Positions 54,855-64,000 of a stretch of 64,000 bases of DNA are shown piece by piece (within the stretch, counting starts at the first letter, position 1; each line of letters opens with the position of its first letter). Below the pieces are notes generated by a model. The model did not search any database and had not been told where the DNA came from. It worked only from the letters and a program-made list of their open reading frames with translations. This DNA comes from Begonia masoniana (Eukaryota; Streptophyta; Magnoliopsida; Cucurbitales; Begoniaceae), in the NCBI GenBank assembly GCA_022432975.1, contig CM039515.1, forward strand, positions 16,029,488 through 16,093,487, in the 5' to 3' direction. The position numbers and the translations under genes are program-made.

Positions 54855-54983
54855 TTTTTGGACCGAGTACTCCTCGGACATCAGGAGCGAAATTCAATGG
54901 CAGAGGAGGTCTAGCGTGGGTGGAACAGGGTTCGGCGATCTCGTTTGGCATCGGACAAAGGGAATTGGTGGACGAAGAATGTC

Positions 54984-55103
54984 AGGTGCGACCATACGAG
55001 CACTAATGCACTGAATCCCATCAGAACTCCGAAGTTAAAAGTGCTTCGGCGAGAGTAGTACTAAGTTGGGTGACCACTTGCGAAATCCTCGTGTTGCACC
55101 CCT
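54984..55103 (+). rRNA. 5S rRNA copy
   Basis: As 54735, plus CTTGCGAAATCC. Confidence 0.72.
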
Positions 55104-55233
55104 TTTTTGGACCGAGTACTTCCTCGGACATAAGGAGCGAAATTCAAGGGCACGGGAGGTCTGGCGTTGGAGGAACTGGCTATGGCGGTCTCGGTGGGCA
55201 TGAGACAAATGGAATTGGCAGAAGAACAATGTC

Positions 55234-55353
55234 GGGTGTGACCATCCGAGCACTAATGCACCGGATCCAATCAGAACTCCGAAGTTAAAAGTGCTTCGGC
55301 GAGAGTAGTACTATGTTAGGTGGCAACTTGGGAAGTCCTCGTGTTGCACCCAG
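55234..55353 (+). rRNA. 5S rRNA copy
   Basis: GGGTGTGACCATCCG, CTATGTTAGGTGGCAAC, CACCCAG. Confidence 0.7.
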
Positions 55354-55483
55354 TTTTTTGATTGAGTACTTCCTCGGACATCAGGAGCGAAATTCAATGG
55401 CAGAGGAGGTCTAGCGTGGGAGGAACGGTGTGCGGCGATCTCGCAGGGCATCGGACGAGGGGAATTGGTGGACGAAGAATGTC

Positions 55484-55603
55484 AGGTGCGACCATACGAG
55501 CACTAATGCAGCGGATCCCATCAGAACTCTAAAGTTAAAAGTGCTTCGGCGAGAGTAGTACTAAGTTGGGTTACCATTTGGGAATTTCTCGTGTTACACC
55601 CTT
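55484..55603 (+). rRNA. 5S rRNA copy
   Basis: AGGTGCG, GCAGCGG, CTCTAAAG, GGGTTACCATTTGGGAATTT. Confidence 0.68.
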
Positions 55604-55733
55604 TTTTTTTACCGAGTAGTTCCTCAGACATCAGGAGCAAAATTTAAGGGCACGGGAGGTCTGGCGTGGGAGGAACGGGCGGCAGCGGTCTCGCTGGGCA
55701 TGGAACAAAGGGAATTGGTGGACGAAGAATGTC

Positions 55734-55853
55734 CGGAGCTACCATACAAGAACTAATGTACCGGATTCCATCAGAACCCCGAAGTTAAAAGTGCTTGGGC
55801 GAGAGTAGTACTAAGTTGGGTGACCATTCGGGAAGTCCTCGTGTTGCACCCCT
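55734..55853 (+). rRNA. 5S rRNA copy
   Basis: CGGAGCTACCATACAAGAAC start, GAACCCCG, GCTTGGGCGAG (the usual plant base at this site), GACCATTCGGG. Confidence 0.68.
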
Positions 55854-55983
55854 TTTTTCGGCCAAGTACTTCCTCGGACATCAGGAGCGAAATTCAAGGG
55901 CACGGGAGGTCTGGCGTGGGAGGAACGGTGTTTGGCGGTCTCGCTGGGCATTGAACAAAGGGAATTGGTGGACGAATAATGTC

Positions 55984-56102
55984 GGTTGCGACCATACGAG
56001 CACTAATGCACTGGATTCAATAAGAACTCTGAAGTTAAAAGGGTTCGGCGAGAGTAGTACTAAGTTGAGTGACCACTTGGGAAGTCCTCGTGTTGCACCC
56101 CT
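55984..56102 (+). rRNA. 5S rRNA copy, one base shorter
   Basis: Same deletion (AAGGGTTCGG) and GATTCAATAAG as 53504. Confidence 0.68.
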
Positions 56103-56230
56103 TTTTTTTACCGAGTACTTCCTCAGACATCAAGAGGAAATTCAAGAGCACGGGAGGTCTGGCGTGGGAGGAGCGGGCTGCGGCAGTCTCGCTGGGCATT
56201 GACAAAGGGAATTGGTTGACGAAGACTGTC

Positions 56231-56350
56231 GGGTGCGACCATACGAGCACTAATACTCCGGATCCCATCATAACTCCGAAGTTAAAAGTGCTTCGGCGAG
56301 AGTAGTACTAAGTTGGGTGACCACTTAGGAAGTCCTCGTGTCGCAACCCT
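56231..56350 (+). rRNA. 5S rRNA copy
   Basis: AATACTCCGG, CATAAC, TCGCAACCCT as in 53751. Confidence 0.7.
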
Positions 56351-56462
56351 TTTTTTGACCGAGTACTTCCTCAGACATCAGTAACGAAATTCAAGAGCAT
56401 GGGAGGTCTGGCGTGGAGGAACGGGATGCGGCGTCGCTGGGCATCGGCGGACGAAGAATATC

Positions 56463-56582
56463 AGGTGCGACCATACGACCACTAATACACCGGATCCCAT
56501 CAGAACTCCGAAGTTAAAAGTGCTTCGGCGAGAGTAGTACTAAGTTGGGTAACCACTTGGGAAGTCCTTGGGTTACACCCCT
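56463..56582 (+). rRNA. 5S rRNA copy
   Basis: AGGTGCG, ACGACCACTAATACACC, GGGTAACC, CCTTGGGTTACACCCCT. Confidence 0.7.
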
Positions 56583-56712
56583 TTTTTTGACTAAGTACTT
56601 CCTGGGGCATTAGTAGCGAATTTCAAGGGCACGGGAGGTCTGGCGTGGGAGGAATGGGCTGTGGCGTTCTCGCTGGCCATCGGACAAATCGAATTGGCGG
56701 ACGAATAATCTC

Positions 56713-56832
56713 GGGTGCGACCATACGAGCACTAATGAACCGGATCCCATCAAAACTCCGAAGATAAAAGTGCTTCGGCGAGAGTAGTACTAATGTGAGT
56801 GACCACTAAGGAAGTCCTCGTGTTGTACCCTT
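56713..56832 (+). rRNA. 5S rRNA copy
   Basis: AATGAACCGG, GATAAAAG, ACTAATGTGAGTG, 3' end GTACCCTT, as 54235. Confidence 0.68.
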
Positions 56833-56962
56833 TTTTTTGAGCGAGTTCTACCTTGGACATAAGGAGCGAAAATCAAGGGCACGAGAGGTCAGGCGTGGGA
56901 GGAACGGGTTGCGGCGGTCTCGCTGGGCATCAAACAAAGGGAATTGGTGGAAGAATAATGTC

Positions 56963-57082
56963 GGTTGCGACCATACGAGCACTAATGCACTGGATTCAAT
57001 CAGAACTCCGAAGTTAAAAGTGCTTCGGCGAGAGTAGTACTAAGTTGAGTGACCACTTGGGAAGTCCTCGTGCTGCACTCCT
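56963..57082 (+). rRNA. 5S rRNA copy
   Basis: GGTTGCG, CACTGGATTCAATC, GTTGAGTG, GTGCTGCACTCCT. Confidence 0.7.
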
Positions 57083-57212
57083 TTTTTTGACCGAGTACTT
57101 CCTCGGACATCAAGAGCGAAATTCAAGAGCACAGGAGGTCTAGCGTGGGTGGAACGGGCTGCGGCAGTCTCGCTGGTCATTAGACAAAAGGAATTGGCTG
57201 ACGAAGAATGTC

Positions 57213-57332
57213 GGGTGCGACCATACGAGCACTAATGCACCGGATTCAATCAGAACTCTGAAGTTAAAAGTGTTTCGACAAGAGTAGTACTAAGTTGGGT
57301 TACCACTAGGGAAGTCCTCGTGTTTCACCCCT
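57213..57332 (+). rRNA. 5S rRNA copy
   Basis: GATTCAATC, GTGTTTCGACAAG, GGGTTACCACTAGG, GTTTCACC. Confidence 0.68.
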
Positions 57333-57462
57333 TTTTTTGACCGAGTACTTCCTCGGACATCAGGAGCGTAATTCAATGGCACAAGAGGTCTGGCATGGGA
57401 GGAACGGTGTTTGGCGATCTCGCTGGGCGTCGGACAAAGGGAATTGGCGGACGAAGAATGTC

Positions 57463-57582
57463 AGGTTTGACCATACGAGCACTAATGCAACGGATCCCAT
57501 CAGAACTCCGAAGTTAAAAGTGCTTCGGCGAGAGTAGTACTAAGTTGGGTGACCACTTGCGAAATCCTCGTGTTGCACCCCT
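57463..57582 (+). rRNA. 5S rRNA copy
   Basis: AGGTTTGACC, GCAACGG, CTTGCGAAATCC. Confidence 0.72.
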
Positions 57583-57712
57583 TTTTTTGACCGAGTACTT
57601 CCTCGGACATAAGGAGCGAAATTCAAGGGCACGGGAGGTCTGGCGTTGGAGAAACGGGCTGTGGCGGTCTCGCTGGGCATCAGTAAAAGGGAATTTGCAG
57701 ACGAAGAATGTC

Positions 57713-57832
57713 GGGTGTGACCATACGAGGACTAATGCACCGAATCCCATCAGAACTCCGAAGTTAAAAGAGCTTCGGCGAGAGTAGTACTAAGTTGGGT
57801 GGCTACTTGGGAAGTCCTCGTGTTGCACCCAT
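57713..57832 (+). rRNA. 5S rRNA copy
   Basis: GGGTGTGACC, CACCGAATC, AAAGAGCTTCGG, GGGTGGCTAC. Confidence 0.7.
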
Positions 57833-57962
57833 TTTTTTGACCGAGTACTTCCTCGGACATCAGGAGCAAAATTCAATGGCAGAGGAGGTCTGGCATGGGA
57901 GGAACGGTGTGCGGCGATCTCACTGGGCATCGGACGAGGGGAATTGGGGGGCGAAGAATGTC

Positions 57963-58082
57963 AAGTGCGACCATACGAGCACTAATGCAGCGGATCCCAT
58001 TAGAACTCTAAAGTTAAAAGTGCTTCGGCAAGAGTAGTACTAAGTTTGGTGACCGCTTGGCAAATCCTCGTGTTGCACCCCT
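57963..58082 (+). rRNA. 5S rRNA copy
   Basis: AAGTGCG start, GCAGCGG, CTCTAAAG, GTTTGGTGACCGCTTGG. Confidence 0.7.
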
Positions 58083-58212
58083 TTTTTTGACCGAGAACTT
58101 CCTCGGACATCAGGAGCAAAATTCAAGGGCACGGGAGGTCAAATGTGGGAGAAACGGGCTTTGGCGGTCTCGCTGGGGATCGAACAAAGGGAATTCGTGG
58201 ACGAATAATGTC

Positions 58213-58332
58213 GGTTGCGACTATACGAGCACTAATGCACTGGATTCAATCAGAACTCCGAAGTTAAAAGTGCTTCGGCGAGAGTAGTACTAAGTTGAGT
58301 GACCACTTGAGAAGTCCTCGTGTTGCACCCCT
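58213..58332 (+). rRNA. 5S rRNA copy
   Basis: GGTTGCGACTAT, GATTCAATC, GTTGAGTG, CTTGAGAAG. Confidence 0.7.
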
Positions 58333-58460
58333 TTTTTTGACCGAGTACTTCCTCGGACATCAGGACGAAATTCAAGAGCACGGGAGGTCTGGCGTGGGAG
58401 CAGCGGGCTGCAGCACTCTCGCTGGGCATGGACAAAGGGAATTGGCTGACGAAGAATGTC

Positions 58461-58580
58461 GGGTGCGACCATACGAGCACTAATGCACCGGATTCAATCA
58501 GAACTCTGATGTTAATAGTGTTTCGGCGAGAGTAGTACTAAGTTGGGTGACCACTTGGGAAGTCTTCGTGTTGCAGCCCG
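58461..58580 (+). rRNA. 5S rRNA copy
   Basis: CTCTGATGTTAATAGTGTTTC across box A, 3' end GCAGCCCG. Confidence 0.68.
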
Positions 58581-58710
58581 TTTTTTGACCAAGTACTTTC
58601 TCGGACATCAGGAGTGAAATTCAAGGGCACGGGATGACTGGCGTGGGAGGAACGGGCTGCGGAGGTCTTGCTGGGCATCAGACAAAGGGAATTGGCAGAC
58701 GAAGAATGTC

Positions 58711-58830
58711 GGGTGCGACCATACAAGCACTAATGCACCGGATCCCATCAGAACTTCGAAGTGAAAAGTGCTTCGGCGAAAGTAGTACTAAGTTGGGTTA
58801 CCACTTGGGAAGTCCTCGTGTTGCACCCCT
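58711..58830 (+). rRNA. 5S rRNA copy
   Basis: ACAAGC, CTTCGAAGTGAAAAG, CGGCGAAAG, GGGTTACC. Confidence 0.7.
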
Positions 58831-58960
58831 TTTTTTGGCCGAGTACTTCATCGGACATCAGAAGTGAAATGCGACGGCACGGGATGTCTAGCGTTGGAGG
58901 AACGGTCTGCGGCAGTCTCGCTGGGCATCGGACAAAGGGAATTGGCGGACGAGGAATGTC

Positions 58961-59080
58961 GGGTGTGACCAAACGAGCACTAATGCACCAGATCCCATCA
59001 GAACTCCGAAGTTGAATGTGCTTCGGCGAGAGTAGTACTAATTTGGGTTACCACTTAGGAAGTCCTCGTGTTGCACCCAT
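58961..59080 (+). rRNA. 5S rRNA copy
   Basis: GGGTGTGACCAAACG, GTTGAATGTG, CTAATTTGGGTTACC. Confidence 0.68.
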
Positions 59081-59210
59081 TTTTTTGACCGAGTACTTCC
59101 TCGGACATCAGGAGCGAAATTCAATGGCACAAGAGGTCTGGCGTGGGAGGAACAGGGTTCGGCGATCTCGCTGGGCATCGAACAAAGGGAATTGGCGGAC
59201 GAAGAATGTC

Positions 59211-59330
59211 AGGTGCAACCATACGAGCGCTAAAGCAGCGGATCCCATTAGAAGTCTGAAGTTAAAAGTGCTTCGGCGAGAGTAGTACTAAGTTGGGTGA
59301 CCACTTGGAAAGTCCTCGTGTTGCACCCCT
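59211..59330 (+). rRNA. 5S rRNA copy
   Basis: AGGTGCAACC, GAGCGCTAAAGCAGCGG, CATTAGAAGTCTG. Confidence 0.68.
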
Positions 59331-59460
59331 TTTTTTGACCGAGTACTTCCTCGGACATCAGTAGCAAAATTCAAGGGCACAGGAGGTCTAGTGTGGGAGG
59401 AACGGCCTGCGGCGGTCTCGCTGGGCATCAGACAAAGGGAATTGGCGGACGAAGAATGTC

Positions 59461-59551
59461 GGGTTCGACCATATGAGCACTAATGCACTGGATCCAATCA
59501 ATTCTCCGAAGTTAAAAGTGCTTCGGCGAGAGTAGTACTACGTTGAGTGAC
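59461..59551 (+). rRNA. 5S rRNA copy, 3'-truncated by element C
   Basis: First 91 nucleotides only; ends GTTGAGTGAC at the start of the gypsy C LTR. Confidence 0.75.
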
Positions 59552-59711
59552 TGTAACACCCGACATTTCGGCCAGGTGAATTTTTCTGACCATTCTCATT
59601 GTTACCCTTTATTTAACCTTTATGATTAAATTTAACGTTGAGGCAAATTCATTACAAGTTGAGTAAAACTAGGTTGAGTGGCAATTTTGTAATAAAGATT
59701 GAAGGATTAGG

Positions 59712-59719
59712 TATAAATA
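59712..59719 (+). promoter_or_regulatory. TATA box of the gypsy C LTR
   Basis: TATAAATA about 160 bp from the LTR start, the best TATA match in the LTR, at the same offset as in the solo LTR and A. If used, most of the LTR, including the dyad array, is transcribed leader. Confidence 0.55.
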
Positions 59720-61199
59720 GAAAATGGAAACCTTAAATCTCATTTAAACCTCACTGCAGCCGACATTTCCTCTCGGCGACTCCCTTCTTCTCTGGAGCCT
59801 TTTTCCTCCCCAGCAACTGGTTTTTCAACCTCCACTCCGATAACCCGCATTCTAGGTAAGATTTTGACAATGTAGATGCCGGGTAGTCATTTAGAACTCT
59901 GTTTTCAGTTGAACTTGTACTTTCGGGCTCTTCAATGGCTGAGTCAGTTGGTTATCGTTCTTTATCTTCATTTGGTAATGCCACCTTTAAATCGATTCTG
60001 GACCTTTTATATAACTGACCCCGTTTAATCGATAGCTATATCTAACTGTTTCGGTTTTGGATTTCAGACTGCACAGAGAACCTTAGCTGTTAGATTCTAG
60101 GATGACTTTCGACTAGAACTTTTAGGACTTTATTTTAACTACTGTAATGTGAAATGTGTTAGGTGAAGAAGTTGAAGAGAAGGTGATTCAAGTTGCTAAG
60201 GAATCCAGGTAAGTGAATGTATTAAGTTTCCGGCCAATAGGGCCCTACATCAAAGGATTAAGTTAGATTTAGTGAACATTGTCTGCTATATGTTTGATGA
60301 AATGTCGATGGATATGGTTCTGTTATTCTCATGTACTCCCCTGTCTTAGTTCGATGATTAAGTGCATTTATGTTATGCATCATGTTTTACTTCTCAAGCA
60401 TATGAAAATGTTTTGAAATATGTTTTCTCATGAATAAGGTAAGAAGATAAAACTTATGCAACGTGGTTAAGTGAGGGTTGGGGGTGGTTCGGCGTATGTC
60501 ACAGTCCGCAGTAGGACATATGAATACGACCCGCAGTAGGGACCATGATCAAACTCACTGTCGAACCCCCTTTACCGGCACAAATCCTCCCTTAAACCAC
60601 ATAATGTAATGAAGAATATGAATGATGAAAGGAATGATGAATATGAGCATGTCTACGAATGATGATTATGAACAATGAATACGAGATACGATTATGAATG
60701 ATGATTAAGATAAGTACATGAAAAGAAAAGACTTATGAGCATGTTTTTCTCCAAGTTATGCATTCATGAACTCATAATAGTTTGCATTCCTTACTAAGCC
60801 TTAGGCTTACAGTTACACCTTATGATGTAGGTGAAGAAATATCAGGTGAGGAATTCAAAGTTGATGAAAATGTCTAAGCTAGGTTGCTGGAGGTGATCAG
60901 TGTGAAATCTGTGGCTGGATGGCGAATGGGGAATTCTGGTTAAAGCTCGTATAAGTTTTAATGAAGTTGTTAAGAAGCCAAGTCAAGTAGGTTCGGATTA
61001 TTTAACAATTTGGGATTTTAGAAACTGCCTGTCTTAATTTCAGAGTCCGAAGATATAGCTATAGTTATCAAATGAACTATTTTAATTAAGTCTTCCGCTG
61101 TGTGAGTTTGAATGAGTTCATGATTTATTCTGATGAGTTTTGGCCATTAAGATTTAAGTTATGAGGTTTACATTTATCAAGATAGAAGTCTAAAAAAAA

Positions 61200-61900
61200 A
61201 AGGGGGGATGTCTGATGCCGAGAGATGATGGAGGAAAAGTATTTGTCTTCCGGCTAACGTCATCGGCAGGAGGGTTGTGATGGGAGTCGGGTAAGTTTGA
61301 CTTCCGGAGGACGTCATCGGAAGAGGAAAAGTATTTGTCTTCCGGCTGACGTCATCGGCAGGAGAGTTGTGATGGGAGTCGGGTAAGTTTGACTTCCGGA
61401 GAACGTCATCGGAAGAGGAAGAGTATTTGTCTTCCGGCTGACGTCACCGGCAGATAAGGGGTATTTGCCATCGGCAGATGAGAGCCTCGCTTATGGTTCT
61501 CTCATCGGCAGACATGGGACGTATCATCGGCAGATGGTGAGTTAATCTGTCGGAAGATGTAGTTGTCTTAAGCCATCGGCAGATGACGACAATGTCTGTT
61601 ATCTGGCGATCGGTATGAGTAGTGAGTTACGTTACCGGAAGATGTGATGCCACGTCATCGGCAGATATAGAGTATTTGCCATCGGCAGATGAGAGCATCG
61701 TCTATTGTTCTCTCATCGGCAGATGTAGGTGGCTTCCGTTGTATAATTGAACGGTGTTTTAATTGGTCACACGAGTTGCACGTGACTGTCGGCAGATGCA
61801 AATATGTGTGCCTGCCGATAGATGTTTAATGAATCATGTGAGATGCACGTGCTGACCGGTAGAACAACTAGATGTTTGTCGTTTAGCGATCGGCAGGAGT
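61200..61900 (+). repeat. Dyad-motif and 92-bp tandem array in the gypsy C LTR
   Basis: A 92-bp tandem (copies starting GAGGAAAAGTATTTG at 61231, 61323 and a partial one at 61415) alternates CTTCCGGCTGACGTCATCGG and CTTCCGGAGAACGTCATCGG. It is followed by many ATCGGCAGATG motifs to about 61870. TGACGTCA lies at 61347-61354 and 61439-61446. Confidence 0.8.
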
Positions 61901-62059
61901 GAAAGCTAAACGCGGTTATTCAGCGAATTTAAGTTAAGATGAGATATGATATAAGTCTGAGAAAAAAAAAGTATACTACGATTACAGAGGTATAAAAGTA
62001 CGGATAAGTTTAAAGGAAAGTCATGACACGTGACGATCCTCCTCGGGTCGTTACAATTA

Positions 62060-62071
62060 TGGTATCAAAGC
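62060..62071 (+). other. Gypsy C primer binding site
   Basis: TGGTATCAAAGC, one base different from the initiator-Met tRNA site of A and copia, four bases after the LTR. Confidence 0.8.
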
Positions 62072-62210
62072 CAGGTTCTAAAATCGGTTCTGTAGACTGC
62101 CTTCCAGCACAGATTGCCACCTGAGTACTCTCCAACAACTGTAAGTGTTTACGATTCTAGTGATGTCATTATGTTAAGATGTGTTTCTATTATTGCTTAG
62201 GAATCTCAAG

Positions 62211-64000
62211 ATGGTAAGAGGTCAACAGAGGGAAGACAACGTGGATAGTACCACCGTTGCTCAGCTAATAGAATTAGTTAATCGCCAATCACGACAAATA
62301 GAGCAACTAGTGATTACTAGAGAAGAGCTTGGGAACTCCAGCTCTAATGTAACTCATGATCATGGGGGTGAGCGCTTCCACAGGCTCAGACCCCCGACAT
62401 TCAATGGCCAAGTTTCTGACCCCATTTACGCTGAGGAATGGATCCGAAAAGTAGAGGACATGTTTAAGTATGCGAAAGTTGATGAAGGAGATAGAGTCAC
62501 CTATGCTGTCTATCATTTGGAGCTGAATGCAAGGCATTGGTGGGATTCTCTTCAGAGCACTGTTAATGCAGAGACTATGACTTGGGATATGTTTAAGACT
62601 GCCTTCTTTGACAAGTACTTCAATAGGACCGTTCAGGCCAGCAAGAAGAAAGAATTTATGAACCTGCGGCAAACTGGCTCTGTGACGGATTATATATGCA
62701 AATTCGATGCCTTGTCACGGTTTGCTCCCCGACTGGTTGAGAATGATGAAGACAAGATTTACCAATTTGTTCAAGGACTGAAGCCGAGTTTGTATGTGAA
62801 GGTAAAGACTTCTGGGATACACAATATACCTTATGGCGAAGTGACGGCTAAGGCCCTGGAATTGGAGGAGGCTGAGATGACAGCTTATGCACAGCGTGAA
62901 CAGCCAAGGAAGTTCACTAAGGAGACTCAACCACCACCACGGCAGAACAAGGGATGGCAACCCCAGCAGAACAGAAACCAGCAACAACAACAGCAAGGTG
63001 TTAAGAGACCCTTCAATCCAAACGATGATCAAGGAAAAGGAAAACGACCATTAGCCCCTCTATGCTCCAACTGCCAGAAGAATCACCATGGTGAGTGCAA
63101 GCTGCACTCTGGCCGTTGCTATAGATGCGACAAGGTTGGACACATAGCCAGAGACTGCCCGATGCCATCAGACCCGAATCGAATCAGAGTTGCACCAAGA
63201 GTCTATGCTATGATGGAGGATGATGATGTTGAACCACACACGGTCATATCAGGTACCATTATGGTTTGTGGTTTTTCTGCTTATACACTTATTGATACGG
63301 GAGCCACACACTCATTCATAGCAACCCTGTTTGTGTGTAAACATAAGTTAGAACTTTCGCCAGTTGATAAACCGTATAGAGTTATGTTACCATCAGGGAA
63401 GTCTTTACATTCTGAGCAAATGTTGAAGGGTGATGTTTTGTCCTTAGGAGATAAGGAGCTATATGTAGAACTGATTATGATTGACATGAAAGGATATGAG
63501 ATTATTTTAGGAATGGATTGGTTATTTAGGCATTATGCCACGATTAGTTGTAGGTCTGGCCTAGTTGATTTCCGACCCCCAAATGGAGATCGGTATACCT
63601 TCCAAGCTATTCCAAAGATGAGTAAGATACCAATCATATCCTCACTAGTGACTCAACGGTTACTGAAGAGTGGTTGCTTGAGTTACCTAGCTAACATAAT
63701 GGATGTCCGAGTAAAGAATAAAGTGGAATTACAAGGTATTCCTACCGTACGAGAGTTTCCTGAAGCATTCTTGGACGACTTACCGGGACTACCACCCGAT
63801 AGAGAGGTAGAATTTGTGATTGATACATACCCCGAGGCATTACCTGTATCTAAGAATCCTTACCGAATGGCACCTGTTGAGTTAAAAGAATTAAAGGTCC
63901 AACTACAGGAATTAGTTGACAAGGGATTTATACGTTCTAGTAGTTCTCCCTGGGGTGCACCTGTCCTTTTCGTTAAAAAGAAAGATGGTTCTCTTAGAAT
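62211..64000 (+). CDS. gag-pol: Gypsy C gag-pol polyprotein, 5' part (partial, open to window end)
   Basis: I translated this frame from the ATG at 62211 to the end: 596 codons without a stop. It begins MVRGQQREDNVDS, then the gag domain (RLRPPTFNGQ, HLELNARHWWDS, FDKYFNRTVQ, about residues 65-230), a Q/P-rich linker, a first cysteine cluster (CSNCQKNHHGEC) and the knuckle CYRCDKVGHIARDC (about 303-316), aspartic protease LIDTGATHSF (about 362), the linker [16 protein letters not shown], and the start of RT with [19 protein letters not shown] at the last codon. All visible key residues are present. Integrity of the rest of pol cannot be judged here. An upstream start is unlikely because no in-frame ATG precedes it closely. 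Confidence 0.93.
   Translation, partial: MVRGQQREDNVDSTTVAQLIELVNRQSRQIEQLVITREELGNSSSNVTHDHGGERFHRLRPPTFNGQVSDPIYAEEWIRKVEDMFKYAKVDEGDRVTYAVYHLELNARHWWDSLQSTVNAETMTWDMFKTAFFDKYFNRTVQASKKKEFMNLRQTGSVTDYICKFDALSRFAPRLVENDEDKIYQFVQGLKPSLYVKVKTSGIHNIPYGEVTAKALELEEAEMTAYAQREQPRKFTKETQPPPRQNKGWQPQQNRNQQQQQQGVKRPFNPNDDQGKGKRPLAPLCSNCQKNHHGECKLHSGRCYRCDKVGHIARDCPMPSDPNRIRVAPRVYAMMEDDDVEPHTVISGTIMVCGFSAYTLIDTGATHSFIATLFVCKHKLELSPVDKPYRVMLPSGKSLHSEQMLKGDVLSLGDKELYVELIMIDMKGYEIILGMDWLFRHYATISCRSGLVDFRPPNGDRYTFQAIPKMSKIPIISSLVTQRLLKSGCLSYLANIMDVRVKNKVELQGIPTVREFPEAFLDDLPGLPPDREVEFVIDTYPEALPVSKNPYRMAPVELKELKVQLQELVDKGFIRSSSSPWGAPVLFVKKKDGSLR

Larger units (their letters stand above)
49287..59551 (+). repeat. 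5S rDNA array, block 3 (about 250-bp units)
   Basis: 41 full-length and one truncated 5S copy, more diverged between units than block 2. Diagnostic variants recur every 9 or 10 units (about 2.23 or 2.48 kb), for example the ATCCG/GGTGGC pair at 53004, 55234 and 57713 and the GCAGCGG/CTCTAAAG pair at 53254, 55484 and 57963, so there is a higher-order repeat. A shortened spacer like that before 28548 precedes 51258. The block ends at nucleotide 91 of a 5S gene where element C begins. Confidence 0.95.
59552..62055 (+). repeat. Gypsy C 5' LTR
   Basis: 2504 bp, TGTAACACCCG...GGGTCGTTACA. TATA-like box at 59712. A conserved block GTGAGGGTTGGGGGTGGTTC (60473-60492) is shared with the solo LTR and A. 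A dyad and 92-bp tandem region lies at 61200-61900. Confidence 0.92.
59552..64000 (+). mobile_element. Gypsy C: 5' part of a Ty3/gypsy element (runs off the window)
   Basis: 5' LTR, primer binding site, and an open gag-protease-RT frame to the window end. Same family as A and the solo LTR. It is inserted at nucleotides 87-91 of a 5S gene; GTGAC before the LTR should recur after the 3' LTR outside the window. Confidence 0.93.

Noticed and set aside
59547..59551. GTGAC before element C equal to the copia target duplication
   Set aside because: A coincidence of 5 bases: here it is part of the conserved 5S box C, while in copia it is gag sequence of gypsy A.

Overview
The window is nuclear DNA of a flowering plant: a tandem 5S ribosomal-DNA array (unit about 250 bp) broken up by LTR retrotransposons. 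The evidence is the plant-type 120-nt 5S sequence repeated head to tail, Ty3/gypsy elements of chromovirus (Tekay/Del-like) type, and a Ty1/copia element with Sirevirus hallmarks (two-knuckle gag, an extra ORF after pol, several GGGGGAG polypurine tracts). I see no ordinary single-copy host gene.

Layout. 1-66 is a 5S remnant. 68-23858 is a three-level nest. Gypsy A (minus strand, truncated, full of stops) is split by a Sirevirus-like copia element (1715-20654, target duplication GTGAC). That element's gag is in turn split by gypsy D (4470-12992, minus strand, target duplication AGTTA), whose 1493-codon gag-pol is open. 23859-31995 holds 5S block 2: 32 full copies and one truncated copy. 31996-46860 is gypsy B (minus strand, target duplication AATTG); its LTRs are 5.9 and 4.3 kb long because they carry a modular 21/26/28-bp minisatellite. 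46861-46884 is a 24-bp 5S promoter sliver. 46885-49286 is a solo gypsy LTR (target duplication TCGGG). 49287-59551 is 5S block 3: 41 full copies and one truncated copy. 59552-64000 is the 5' part of gypsy C (plus strand, same family as A), which runs off the window with an open gag-pol frame.

How the parts relate. A, B, the solo LTR and C are four separate gypsy insertions into 5S repeats. Three of them lie between -21 and +15 of a 5S gene, which resembles Ty3-like targeting of Pol III genes. The copia and D insertions are secondary. The 5S copies share changes in the internal promoter and lack a TATA motif near -28, so this array may be a 5S-derived satellite rather than the expressed locus.

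The most unusual structure is in the LTRs. The copia element and the gypsy elements A, C, D and the solo LTR all carry arrays of a short dyad motif of the form CATC-N4-GATG (for example CATCTGCCGATG or GCATCGGAAGATGC), often beside TGACGTCA. The LTRs of B are generating a satellite from modular monomers. I name no organism below the level of flowering plant.
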